Part shown: one piece after another, positions 45,427-55,164 of the stretch
Layout: each line of letters starts with the position of its first letter
Numbering within the stretch: the stretch's first letter is position 1
Assembly (NCBI GenBank): GCA_949987705.1
Contig: CATLJY010000183.1
Coordinates: 51,369 to 115,368 of the forward strand
DNA from: Thereva unica
Lineage: Eukaryota; Arthropoda; Insecta; Diptera; Therevidae
Reading direction: 5' to 3'
Length of the DNA: 64,000 bases
Translations under genes and position numbers: made by a program
Notes under the pieces: model-generated
Told to the model about the DNA's origin: nothing
The model's input: only the letters and a program-made list of their open reading frames with translations
Databases searched by the model: none

Positions 45427-46869
45427 GTCTATTTCATAGTTTGGGTCACTTGGTGTAATGTAACCTCTATTCATGGAGTCAGGCGAATTGCCATAATTTG
45501 CTTCTTCGTATGTACTGAGATGCTCTTCAGGGCAACTGTATTCGCCTATTGAGGTGGGATCGTTGTTATAGTATTGATCCAAATCTTGGTAATTTCGGTT
45601 CATGTCAGCCCTCGAATCATCAAAACAAGATATGTTGAATAGTTCTTTACTGGTAAAATTTGGAGGACCTGTTGAGCGGAAGAAGTTATTTTGGGGGTTA
45701 GTGTTTTGTTGCGGTCGCTGATTTTGGTTTTGACGAATATTACTTGAGCCAACTTCCATCGGTTCAGGTTTAGAGAAATTCTTAAATCTTGGGGCGAATG
45801 GGTTGGGATATTGTTGTGGTGGTCTATTGTAATTTTGGAAGAAGTTATTAGAAGGCTGTGGCGGTTTAACAGTAAACTGATTGAGGTTCGGATTTGTTAA
45901 TCTGTTTTGGAAAGGTGTTCGAATGGATGGGTAAAATAGGCGTTGATATGGTGTGACGGCAGGTCTTGGGTTGAATGGTTTAAGGACCGGCTGCCTTGAT
46001 GAAATGTTAGGTCTGGTTTCTTGGGTCGATTTATTCGCAGAATCATGTCTGCCGTATGAGATGTTTTGCTCTTGGATGCAGCAGGAAAATGCTTTAGCCA
46101 ATGTGTCTGGTTTCATTGCCCTTATGGTGGAGCCTAAGGGTTCCCTTAGTCCCGCTAAAAAGGCGTTTAAACACATTTCGGTATGTAAAACACGTTTCGC
46201 CGCAATAACATTTACATCATGTTCGTGAATTTGTACGTGGTTTGTCATTGCCGCAAGGATCTCTATAATTTCACAATAAAACCTTTCAACTGTTTTCCCG
46301 CTTTGTCTAAGATCGTGAAGATCTCTAATTAATGAAGTCTCGTTCCTTTTATCCGAGTAATGAAGTACTAGATTTTGTTTAATATGTGACCACTCTAAAG
46401 GGGTTCCGTACATGTTTAGCACTTCATTGGCGGGTCCTTCAATTTTATTTCTAATAGCACGAAGTAAGAGTTTACCGTAGGGCGTACCTTCCGTGCAACT
46501 AACTAATGACCTAATCTCTTCAACATTATTCAAGAATTCGTATAGCAATCTAGGATTGCCGTCAAATTTGGGGAGATCTTTAATAGCATCTGGTACCCGA
46601 AGCGAATTGAACACGTCAACAGGGGTGATAACTTGGTTGCTGCCACCACCCGTAGCCATATTGCGATTTTCGATAATTATATTGAAATTTTCGAGATTTA
46701 CACTGTGACTTTCGAGATTTGAGGTTTCCACTGATTCTAACTTAGACGATTGAGCACTTTCACCGTCTACACTTTCACTATCACTTTTATCAAGGTTGCT
46801 TAGCGATAAATATTTTTTTAGCTTTTCGTATGGCTTAAATCTAGACTTTTCCGGGTTATTTAGTGGCAT
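45379..46869 (-). CDS. gag: Element B Gag protein
   Basis: 496 residues from the ATG at 46869. It has an acidic serine-rich N-terminus, then an errantivirus-type capsid region starting with LPKFDGNPRLLYEFLNNVEE and containing DLRQSGKTVERFYCEI. An asparagine/proline/phenylalanine-rich C-terminal half follows. There is no CCHC zinc knuckle, which is usual for errantivirus Gag and differs from elements A and C. No damage is seen. The gene ends inside the pol overlap. Confidence 0.93.
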   Translation of the reverse strand: MPLNNPEKSRFKPYEKLKKYLSLSNLDKSDSESVDGESAQSSKLESVETSNLESHSVNLENFNIIIENRNMATGGGSNQVITPVDVFNSLRVPDAIKDLPKFDGNPRLLYEFLNNVEEIRSLVSCTEGTPYGKLLLRAIRNKIEGPANEVLNMYGTPLEWSHIKQNLVLHYSDKRNETSLIRDLHDLRQSGKTVERFYCEIIEILAAMTNHVQIHEHDVNVIAAKRVLHTEMCLNAFLAGLREPLGSTIRAMKPDTLAKAFSCCIQEQNISYGRHDSANKSTQETRPNISSRQPVLKPFNPRPAVTPYQRLFYPSIRTPFQNRLTNPNLNQFTVKPPQPSNNFFQNYNRPPQQYPNPFAPRFKNFSKPEPMEVGSSNIRQNQNQRPQQNTNPQNNFFRSTGPPNFTSKELFNISCFDDSRADMNRNYQDLDQYYNNDPTSIGEYSCPEEHLSTYEEANYGNSPDSMNRGYITPSDPNYEIDDTNFLPNASPNRSDT

Positions 46870-47341
46870 AAGATTTATTCAATAGAGATACACAAACTTT
46901 ATTTTCAATTCAAAGAACTATATTTATATATTTTTTTTTATATTTTATTTGAGGATAATAGAAGGAATAGGTAAAAGATATTCAAAATGTTTGACTTACA
47001 GTAGTCCACAGAGAGTTTCTACCATCTCTGATTTGTTGATGTTTTTGCTTGGTGATTGGTTGTCGATGTTCCCTCGACGGTTTCCTTTTTCTTGTTTTGG
47101 TGATTGGTTGTCGATGTTCCCTCGACGGTTTCCTTTTTTCTTGTTTTTTTTTTCGATATTCCCTCGACGTTCCAAGGTGAATGTTACGGCACCGATATTC
47201 CCTCGATGGTTCACTGCAACACTTTTAGTTACACTTGGAAGATAGTAAAAAAAATTTCGCGCCGTTATATTTTTGTAGGTCGATAAACCGTCGACTAAAA
47301 AAACACTTTAGGCTTTAATTGCGAAACAACTGGATCCTTTC
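46870..47341 (-). promoter_or_regulatory. Element B 5' leader: repeated motif, upstream ATG, splice donor
   Basis: The 472-bp leader contains a GTAAGT donor on the element strand (ACTTAC on plus, 46994-46999). An upstream ATG at 47025 opens a short frame into that donor. Four copies of a motif, TCGATGTTCCCTCGACG or a close variant, occur at 47062-47080, 47110-47128, 47153-47169 and 47192-47209. The first two lie in a ~48-bp tandem repeat. Each motif is partly self-complementary (GTCGA...TCGAC). Clustered repeats in this position recall the insulator of Drosophila gypsy, but the motif itself is different. Confidence 0.7.
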
Positions 47342-47361
47342 GGATCCTACCGACTGCGCCA
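47342..47361 (-). promoter_or_regulatory. Element B primer-binding site (tRNA-Ser)
   Basis: On the element strand it reads TGGCGCAGTCGGTAGGATCC, matching the CCA-ended 3' terminus of insect tRNA-Ser. Its first base is also the last base of the 5' LTR, as in several Drosophila errantiviruses. Confidence 0.9.
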
Positions 47362-47861
47362 GTTAAATCACTCGTCGAGAAATCGAATAAAAAAAATTAT
47401 TATTAAAAGAAACAACTTGAATTTATTTTAGATCTTTACACCTTTAATTCTGAAACAGAACTGATTAATTCAAAATTACAATTTTACTTTTATACATTTT
47501 ACTTAATTGGCAATTTAATCGAATGTTAAAATTCTAAGAATTTTGTCTGCACATGTTCTAAAAGAAATTGAAATGCTTAGTTTGTTAAATTTACTTATTA
47601 AACCGAAAAATTGTGAAATATGAAATTTGAACTGATTGATTCAAAAATACAATTTTACTTTTTTACTTAATTAGCAATTTAATCGAATGTTAAAAGTTCT
47701 AAGAATTTTGTCTGTACATGGCAGGAAGTTCTAAAGGAAATTGGAATGCTTAGTTTGTTAAATTTACTTATTAAACCAAAGAATTGAGAAATATGAAATT
47801 TGATCTATTTATGAATGCATGATTTACTTAAAATTGATTGGGGTTTGTGAGGTACGTAACT
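47361..47861 (-). repeat. Element B 5' LTR
   Basis: 501 bp, apparently identical to 39755-40255, with AGTTA...TAACT ends, followed by the CACG duplication. It carries the same internal ~170-bp duplication. Confidence 0.96.
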
Positions 47862-47880
47862 CACGCAGGTTTTTGCTAGT

Positions 47881-48165
47881 TAAACATAATGCAAAACAAT
47901 GTAGATACAACTAGTAATAGAGTTAACCCAGCTGGGCCAAGAAAGATTTACCTCCTCAGCACAACCAAGCGCTGAGATGAGGCTCACAACTAAGCATGCA
48001 AACATAAAAATTAGTAAATTAAAAATAGGTTGGCTTACATGGACCTTTCTGGCATGGCATAGTTTGGTGATTAACCGAATATTGAAGCAAAGCTATATGT
48101 AGGATATAAGATGGTATGTTCTGCATCGCCGTAGAACATAAGTAAAAATCAATAAAATATTAAAA
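47881..48165. other. Non-coding spacer
   Basis: 285 bp between the E5 tip and E4. No ORF, repeat or RNA gene is recognised. Confidence 0.5.
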
Positions 48166-49750
48166 ACTAGCATAAAACCCGCGTGCCTTGCAACGCCTTA
48201 AAATAACAAATTGCTGCGTATATCACCTCTGCTCAACAACTCTGCAAGTTTTAAAGCACAGATTGGCTTGTATATGTCATCAAGGGAAGAGACATTTTAG
48301 GGATTGACGAACGTTCGTTAAGTTTGTTCGCCTATTTACGTACGTGCAAGAAATCACGACGCAATCACAAATGATTATTAAATAAAGTGAATTTCGAGTC
48401 ATTCATTTCTACGTGATTATAGGGATGCACTGTGAAAATTTCAGCCCTTCAGCTTCAGAGGTTTGGGTTAACCCCATTTCAACCCCTTAGGGGATGAATT
48501 TCGAGTAATCGCTTCTTATGAATATTAAATAAAATGAATTTCGAGTCATTCATTTCTTCGTGATTATAGAGATGCACTGTCAAAATTTCACCCCTTCAGC
48601 TTCAGAGTTTTTGATTAACCCCATTTCATCCCCTTAGGGGATGAATTTCGAGTAATCGTCTCTTAGTGGATGCAGACGTCATTATAGGGATGCACTGTCT
48701 AAATTTCAGCCCTATAGCTATATCGGTTTGGAAGAACCCCATTTCACCCCCTTAGGGGATGAATTTCGAAAAATCGCTTCTTAGTGGATGTCCACGTCAT
48801 TAAAGGGATTCACTGTCACAATTTCAGCCCTATAGCTTTAGCGGTTTGGGTAAACCCCATTTCACCCCCTTAGGGGATGAATTTCGTAAAATCGCTTTAA
48901 AGTGGATGTCCACGCCATTATAGGGATACACTGTCAAAATCTCAGCTCTATAGCTATAGCGGTTTGGAAAAACCCCATTTCACCCCCTTAGGGGATGAAT
49001 TTCGAAAAATCGCTTTTTAGTGGATGTCAACGTCATTATACATACAATGCACTGTCAAAATTTCAGCCCTATAGCTCCAGCGGTTTGGGTAAACCCCATT
49101 TCACCCTCTTAGGGGATGAATTTCGAAAGATCGCTTCGTAGTGGGTGTCCACGTCATTAAAGGGATTCACTTTCAAAATTTCAGCCCTATAGCTTTAGCG
49201 GTTTGGATAAACCCAATTTCACCCCCTCAGGGGATGAATTTCGAAAAATCGCTTTAAAGTGGATATCCACGTTATTATAGGGATGCACTATCAAAATTTC
49301 AGCCCTATAGCTTTAGCGGTTTAAAAAAAACCCATTTCACCCCTTTAGGGGATGAATTTCGAAAAATCGCTTTATAGTGGATGTCCATGCCATCTAAATC
49401 TCAGTGCTATAGCTATTGCGGTTTGGTTAAACCTCATTTCACCCCCTTAGGGGATGAATTTAAAAAAATCGCTTTTTAATGGATGTCCACGTCATTATAT
49501 GGATGCACTGTCAAAATTTCAGCCCTATAATAGCTCCAGCGGTTTTTAGTTGACCCCATTTCACCCCCTTAGGGGATGAATTTCGTTAAACCGCTAGGGA
49601 TGCACCTTCAAAATTTCAGCCCTTTAGCTCTAGCGGTTTAGGTTATGCGTTGTCTGTCAGTCAGTTACTTTTTATACAATAGAAAAAAAGTAAAGAAAAA
49701 AAATCCCCTTAAAACTTATTGAACCTCATTTCACTCCTTTCAACCTTTTT
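48166..49750 (+). mobile_element. E4 Helentron-like element, 3' truncated
   Basis: The 5' tip is ACTAGCATAAAACCCGCG. A shortened head follows, then an array of about ten ~118-bp monomers (about 48410-49640) and the start of the tail (GCGTTGTCTGTCAGTCAG, AACTTATTGAACCTCATTTC). It stops before the (ACAG)n and terminal block, at about 49750. The head lacks most of the block with the TTATTATCCCTAAAAAGGG hairpin seen in E1-E3. Non-coding. Confidence 0.82.
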
Positions 49751-51006
49751 TTTTTCAAAAAAATTTGTAAATTTAAATGTTGGAACATACACGGAGATAT
49801 TCACAAAATTCCTCCGAAGATGGAAACAGTAGAAAACATAAGAATTAGAGCTTTTAAAACCAATTAACACACTTTCTTGCTGTTCCTTAAAGCCTTAAAG
49901 CCCAAGAGGTTTAAATTTGCAAGTCAATTTGCGCCATTAAATTCATCAACCGGAATTAAATTCATCAGGCAGAACACGCATTTTCCCTTCGAGAGATTTT
50001 AAAGCTACCTATAAGGGCTCAGCGACTTTAAATGCGTTAATTTAGTTAAAAATAAATTTTTGTCTTCATAGCTGAAAGTAGCAAATAACGAAAATCCATC
50101 TGTGCTTAAAAATCAAGAAATAATTAGTTTAATCCGATACAGATGAAGCATCGATCTGGGATTACGTTCCATCAGAAAGGCACAAGAAGGAAGGGTCACC
50201 TTCAGCTAAAATGTAGTGGGAGTAATTTCATTCCTAGCAAATTGATAAAATGGTAACGTCAATTTTTCAGTGAATTTCAAACAGACCAAAAGCGAACCTG
50301 TGTCCATGTTCGATTTTATTGAGATTGACAGTGATATCAGGGCTACATAGAGGCAGTAATTCAATTTTGCACTTTTCAGTTGTCGTAATCGGATTAGAGT
50401 TGGTAAATCTGAAAACTTATATGTACATTATAGAATGTGGTGCTTGCTTTCGGATAGTTTTAGTCCCTGATTTAAACTTCTTTTGTTATTTTGCAAATAT
50501 ATATGTAGGTACATATAATCCCCGTATTACAATTTAAGATCCTGCGGGCACAAGAACACACCACTGCACCAAAGCAAAAAAATTTATACTCTTCCTCGTG
50601 CCCGAGATTTTAGCTCCAAGCGAGTTCGTAATGCTTTATGTCAAAAACAGCTGTCTGTCACTAGTCCTGTCACCATAAAAAGTACGCCGCAGTAAAAATA
50701 ATTTCATCAATTAGTGCCATTCTACAATAATTTGAATAATTTCGCTATTTATATAATTTCAATAATTCCATTTGTGAAGAGACAAATGACATTTATGTAA
50801 TAATTTTCCTTGTTTGCAAGAAATTACTCAAAAAGTAATTTTTTCCAAACTTTTCGAGATAGTTAGATCAGACGTAGTAGATTTAATTCGACAAACAAAT
50901 TGATATGCATTCAGATTGCTCGTAATTGTTCTTATGTTCAATGGCTGCCCATAATTAACCGCATGCAAAGTGCTAGTAATATTATAAACATAGTTTACAT
51001 AAATAC
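49751..51006. other. AT-rich stretch without a recognisable gene
   Basis: About 1.25 kb. There are only short ORFs without recognisable similarity. No repeat with a partner in the window was noticed. Confidence 0.5.
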
Positions 51007-51410
51007 AAATAAAATAAATGGTTAAAAAAAAATTTAAAAAAAAAATCTTTTAATTAACTAAAAAATGTACTGAAATGTAAAAAATAAAAAATATTTTAAA
51101 GAAAGCGTGAAATTTCAATTTTAATGAAAAAGTTAATTAAAAGAATGGCGCATTTTTCATCAAAAAATTTTGTTAGAATTTGAAATTAACAAAGCAAAAA
51201 ATTGAGGGTTATTGTAAATCTCACGCGATTTACAGTTATATTTTCAATTTTTCATGAAAAATGTGCCATTCTTTTAATTAACTTTTTCATTAAAATTGAA
51301 ATTTCACACTTTCTTTAAAATATTTTTTATTTTTTACTTTTCAGTACATTTTTTAGTTAATTAAAAGAATTTTTTTTTTAAATTTTTTTTTAACCATTTA
51401 TTTTATTTTC
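51007..51410. repeat. Large near-perfect palindrome (fold-back)
   Basis: Two ~190-bp arms are near-perfect inverted copies, from AAATAAAATAAATGG on the left to CCATTTATTTTATTTT on the right. They meet at TTGTAAATC-TCACGC-GATTTACAG near 51213-51238. AT-rich and non-coding; a fold-back or MITE-type element. Confidence 0.88.
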
Positions 51411-51414
51411 TACA

Positions 51415-51962
51415 TTTTAGTTTATTATATGTATTCCATTTTATGATGGCAATTATATTAGATTTAAAATTACGTCACACAGTTTACTGTATTCATTTGA
51501 TACCCATGTCGTGGGCTCGGTGGAACATAATTGCAAAAACGGCCGGCATCTCGGAACCGTCTTCTTGATTTTTTTACAAAAAGGTCAGATTGCATTTAGT
51601 ACTTATACATGATGAGTTGAACTCAAGTTGAACCCAAGTCTAACTACATGTAAACGGGAGTCGAGTTGGGTTAAGGTTGACTGAACTCGACTCAGCTCTG
51701 CTACCTGGGTTTAGTTGAAAATATGCATACGGACATGAGTTCAGTATTTGAGTAGTTGAATTTAGTTGACAGCAGCATCTCTGTGTTTGTTTGTGATTTT
51801 TTGTAACGTGTATTGCTTCTTTATTATCAACTCACCCTTAACTCAACTATTCATCTCATCATTCATACACATTAACCACCCGAACTACGAGTGTGTGCAA
51901 AATTGGAAGTTGATCGGTTATATTTTCTACTTTTTAGTCTATTATAAGCTTTCCGCAATTTA
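51415..51962. other. Diverged relative of the 52-kb repeat and flank
   Basis: 51415-51600 is a degraded relative of the units at 51963-52495, sharing TTCATTTGATACCCATGTC, a CGGAACCGTCTTCTTGATTT-type block and GGTCAGATTGCATT. The rest (51600-51962) shows repeated GAGTTG/GAACTC words but no gene. Confidence 0.55.
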
Positions 51963-52495
51963 GTGTTGGCCGCCATTTTGAATTTGGAATGACGCCACAT
52001 AGCTTATTGTGTTCTACCTGTCATATCCTTTCATTTGATACCCATGTCAGAGGGCCGCGGAGCACAATTTCAAAAATCGGGCGCCATTTTGGAACCGCCA
52101 TCTTGATATTTTTACAAAATGGCCAGATTGCATTGTCATCCAAAGTAAACGTGTATGCAAAATTTCAGCTCTATCCGAAACCGGGAAGAGGGTCTAATTT
52201 AACTTCCAAGATTTGACGACAAACAGTGTAAGTGTTGGCCGCCATTTTGAATTTGGAATGACGCCACATAGCTTATTGTGTTCTACCTGTCATATCCTTT
52301 CATTTGATACCCATGTCAGAGGGCCGCGGGGCACAATTTCAAAAATCAGGCGCCATTTTGGAATCTTGATATTTTTACAAAATGGCCAGATTGCATTGTC
52401 ATCCAAACTAAACGTGTATGCAAAATTTCAGCTCTATCTGAAACCGGGAAGTGGGTCAAATTTAACTTCCAAGATTTGACGACAAACAGTGTAAG
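51963..52495 (+). repeat. Tandem duplication, two ~265-bp units
   Basis: Units at 51963-52231 and 52232-52495 are almost identical. Each contains GTTGGCCGCCATTTTGAATT, TTTGATACCCATGTCAGAGG, an AAATGGCCAGATTGCATTG block and CAAAATTTCAGCTCTATC. The second lacks a few bases (CCGCCA) near 52363. The style recalls common insect interspersed repeats; the class is unknown. Confidence 0.9.
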
Positions 52496-53045
52496 TTAAA
52501 TAAAAGAATTTAATTAAAAATTGGTAACAATGCAATAAGAACCTTTCTAAAAAAAATGAGTGTGCGTAGGACCACACTTTAGAAGTGTTAACTTCTATGG
52601 CTAGTCTAAATTTCCAAATCAATCTTAATACAGGACTATTAAAGAATTAATATATTTTGTTTATGATTATTCTGTTAAAGTTTATTTAATTGTTACTTAT
52701 ATGCACTCACTCCAAAATGTTTTGGAAATTAAGCTATTTGTCTTAAACTTATCACACAAAGATCGGACGATGGATGACTGGGATAAAATAATAAAAATAA
52801 TAGATAATGTATAGTAATAAATACATAGTACATAGTTCATAGTACATGGTACACAGTACTTATCGTCGGGTTGATGCAGTAGTCACGAAACAGAAATTTT
52901 TGCTATTTTAAACATTGTCCAAATATGGAAAAAAGTCATATTATATTAAGCCAAAGTCACGGATCTTAATTTTTATGGGAAACTACTAGATTCAATTTTA
53001 ATTTTTTCAGAAAATAGTACATAATATAGTACGCAATAGATAATA
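52496..53045. other. Non-coding stretch
   Basis: No gene is seen. A run of ACATAGTACATAG-like words lies near 52820-52860. Confidence 0.5.
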
Positions 53046-53330
53046 CGCAATAGATAATATATAATACATAGAAAATAATATAACATACCAGTAGGGAATG
53101 GAAGTACTGAAAAAACTACTTCTACAGAAGCAGTTCAGTACTTCCACCCAGTACAAAAAGGCATTACATTAACACGGCGATGGCCTAGGCTGGGAAGTAC
53201 TTCTTTTTTCCCTTCCATAGAATGTGTTTTGGAAGTACTTATACTACATTTATTATTAAACTCATAATACAAAGTTATTATACTGTAAATTTTTGTAATG
53301 TAATTTAGTTGGGGTAGGTGTGAAGGTGTA
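53046..53330 (-). repeat. Dispersed repeat family F, copy 2 (inverted)
   Basis: Reverse complement of 18915-19194 with only scattered differences. It shows that the family continues beyond the point where E2 cut copy 1. It abuts the BEL/Pao fragment at about 53333. Confidence 0.85.
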
Positions 53331-53333
53331 GGT

Positions 53334-53959
53334 GTGCACGGAGAATACGCTACAATCACGAATTACAGCAAATTTTGTTATAAAAGCTATTGTCTGCCCC
53401 ACCACGCAGTCTTCAAAGAAAGTACATCAACCAGGCTTCGTGTAGTTTTTGACGCATCTCGGAAAAGTACTTCCACTATTTCGCTAAATGACACATTACA
53501 CACAGGACCAAGTCTTCAAAATGAAATGATCGGTGTTCTGATGAGATGGCGCAAATTTAAATTCGTTTTAATGGCCGATATAGTTAAAATGTATCGACAA
53601 ATTATGGTTCATGAAGATGACATCAATTATCAGCGAATAGTATGGAGAAATAACACTAACGAACCCATACGAGACTACTGTCTAACCACAGTGACATTCG
53701 GCGTAACTTGTGCCCCTTATCTCGCCATAAGGACCCTTCACCAGTTGGCCAACGACGAGCAATTTCCGACAGCTTCGCAAGTCGTTCTTCATGATTTCTA
53801 CGTGGACGATGTGCTAACAGGAGCGGAATCTATTCCTGAAGCCGTTGAACTACAACATCAACTAGATCTGTTACTTCTACGTGGTGGTTTCAAACTGAAA
53901 AAATGTCTTTCCAACGAAAGCGCAGTACTATCGGCAATTCCTACCGACGATCGAGCTAT
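53334..53959 (+). pseudogene. BEL/Pao reverse transcriptase fragment
   Basis: About 208 codons of reverse transcriptase of the BEL/Pao group: LPHHAVFKES, LRVVFDASRKSTSTISLND, a LMADIVKMYRQI block, VTFGVTCAPYLAIRTLHQL and the catalytic YVDD in FYVDDVLTGAES. It has no proper N-terminus, joining family F DNA directly. It is cut at the C-terminal side by the LTR of element C, so it is a fragment. The frame itself is open. The remainder of this element is not found on the far side of element C. Confidence 0.88.
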
Positions 53960-54393
53960 TGTAGTAAAGCCGCCACCTAAATCCTAATACATTGTTTCTT
54001 AATGCTATTGACATTCAATACTTCCGTTCAGAAGACGATAAAACTGCTGATATAAACATTCTCCACTTCAAGTTGCATGCTTGCAACTTTTTCAATAATT
54101 TATCATTGCAATACATTGTAATGCAATATCGCTGGACTTGCATAAACACAAGTCAAGTCCAAGTTCCAACTCTTAAAATTGCTAGAGTTGCATTTTCCTT
54201 ATCAGCAATAATTCAGTTCTTCTACTCTAGAAAGCTTCTCAAAGATATTTAAAATTGACTCCTTAGTCGGCCGCCGTTCAGCTCGGATCATTTATTGAAA
54301 GTTCTTATTAATAAATATATTTAAAGTTCAAGTGTTTGATTTTTTTTGTTTTTGCTTTTAATTTAAAGTACAGGAAAACCCAGCCGCACAACA
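53960..54393 (+). repeat. Element C 5' LTR
   Basis: 434 bp, TG...CA ends, paired with 62651-63084. Two substitutions were seen between copies (AAAATTGACTCC versus AAAATTCACTCC, and TTTTTGCTTTTAA versus TTTTTACTTTTAA). The 86-aa ORF inside it is present in both LTRs and is not considered a gene. Confidence 0.95.
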
Positions 54394-55164
54394 AAATTTT
54401 GGTGTCAGATGTGGGGTACGGTTAAATAAAGTCGCGGAAATTTAAAAATCACGGAATTGTAGTGATCGCTTTTGTCGCGGTTTCCTAGCGACTATTATCT
54501 TTGTTAAAGTGGCTGAAAACCTGTACTTTTGTGAGCTGAAGTCATCACTTGGAATCTTTAGGAGCCAGCTAAGGAAGTCATCTTTTGTGATAATTATCAC
54601 AATTTCAACAATTTTTGCAGTTTTATTGGGATCGAAATTTATCCCTTCACTTTTATTACCTTTTATTTGGATCAACACCATACATCTTTACACTTTTGGA
54701 TCAACACCATACATCTTTACACTTTTTGGATCAACCCCATCCACCTTTCCACTTTTTGGATCAACGCCATCCATCTTTACACAATACTTTTGAAAAACAA
54801 CAAGCGTAATAACTCATCGATTGCTTTTCTGGTATTACTTAATAATAAGTAACAAATATTGTTTGTAAGTACATACAAAATCTTTTAATCTTTATCTTGA
54901 TTGATGAAATTTTTTTTCTCTTTTTTTAATTAATTAATTAATTGACATTTATTTTATTTTACTTTATTAATAAAATATTTTATAAAATATATGTGAAAAA
55001 AAAATGTGAAAGATTAGTTAAATGTGTGGAAATCGCGTCGGAACATAAATTTTGTTTTATACTCATTTTCCTTTTACCTTTTGTTCAAAGAGTGTTGTTC
55101 TTTCTACTTTGTTATGCCTTATTAAAAGAAAAATTTATTGTGCTATAAGTACGTGCGTTTCCTT
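54394..55164 (+). promoter_or_regulatory. Element C 5' leader with primer site, minisatellite and donor
   Basis: The primer-binding site TGGTGTCAGATGTGGGG (54400-54416) resembles the complement of the 3' end of tRNA-Leu and lies 6 nt after the LTR. A ~28-bp minisatellite of about five units with TTTTGGATCAACACCATACA-like words lies at about 54657-54785. A GTAAGT donor candidate lies at 54865-54870, pairing with the acceptor before env. (TTAA)n occurs near 54925-54942. Confidence 0.65.

Larger units (their letters stand above)
39755..47861 (-). mobile_element. LTR element B: intact errantivirus-type element
   Basis: An 8.1-kb gypsy/errantivirus element on the minus strand. The LTRs (501 bp each) appear identical base for base on reading. 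They have AGTTA...TAACT ends and are flanked by a CACG target duplication of the YRYR type that errantiviruses favour (39751-39754 and 47862-47865). Gag, pol and env are each one uninterrupted ORF in standard order and frame. A tRNA-Ser primer site and a polypurine tract are present. Nothing visible disables it, so it may be recently or currently mobile. It stands apart from elements A and C by a Gag without zinc knuckles and by the LTR ends. Confidence 0.96.

Noticed and set aside
53992..54252. 86-aa ORF, repeated at 62683-62943
   Set aside because: Lies wholly in the LTRs of element C and has no recognisable domain.
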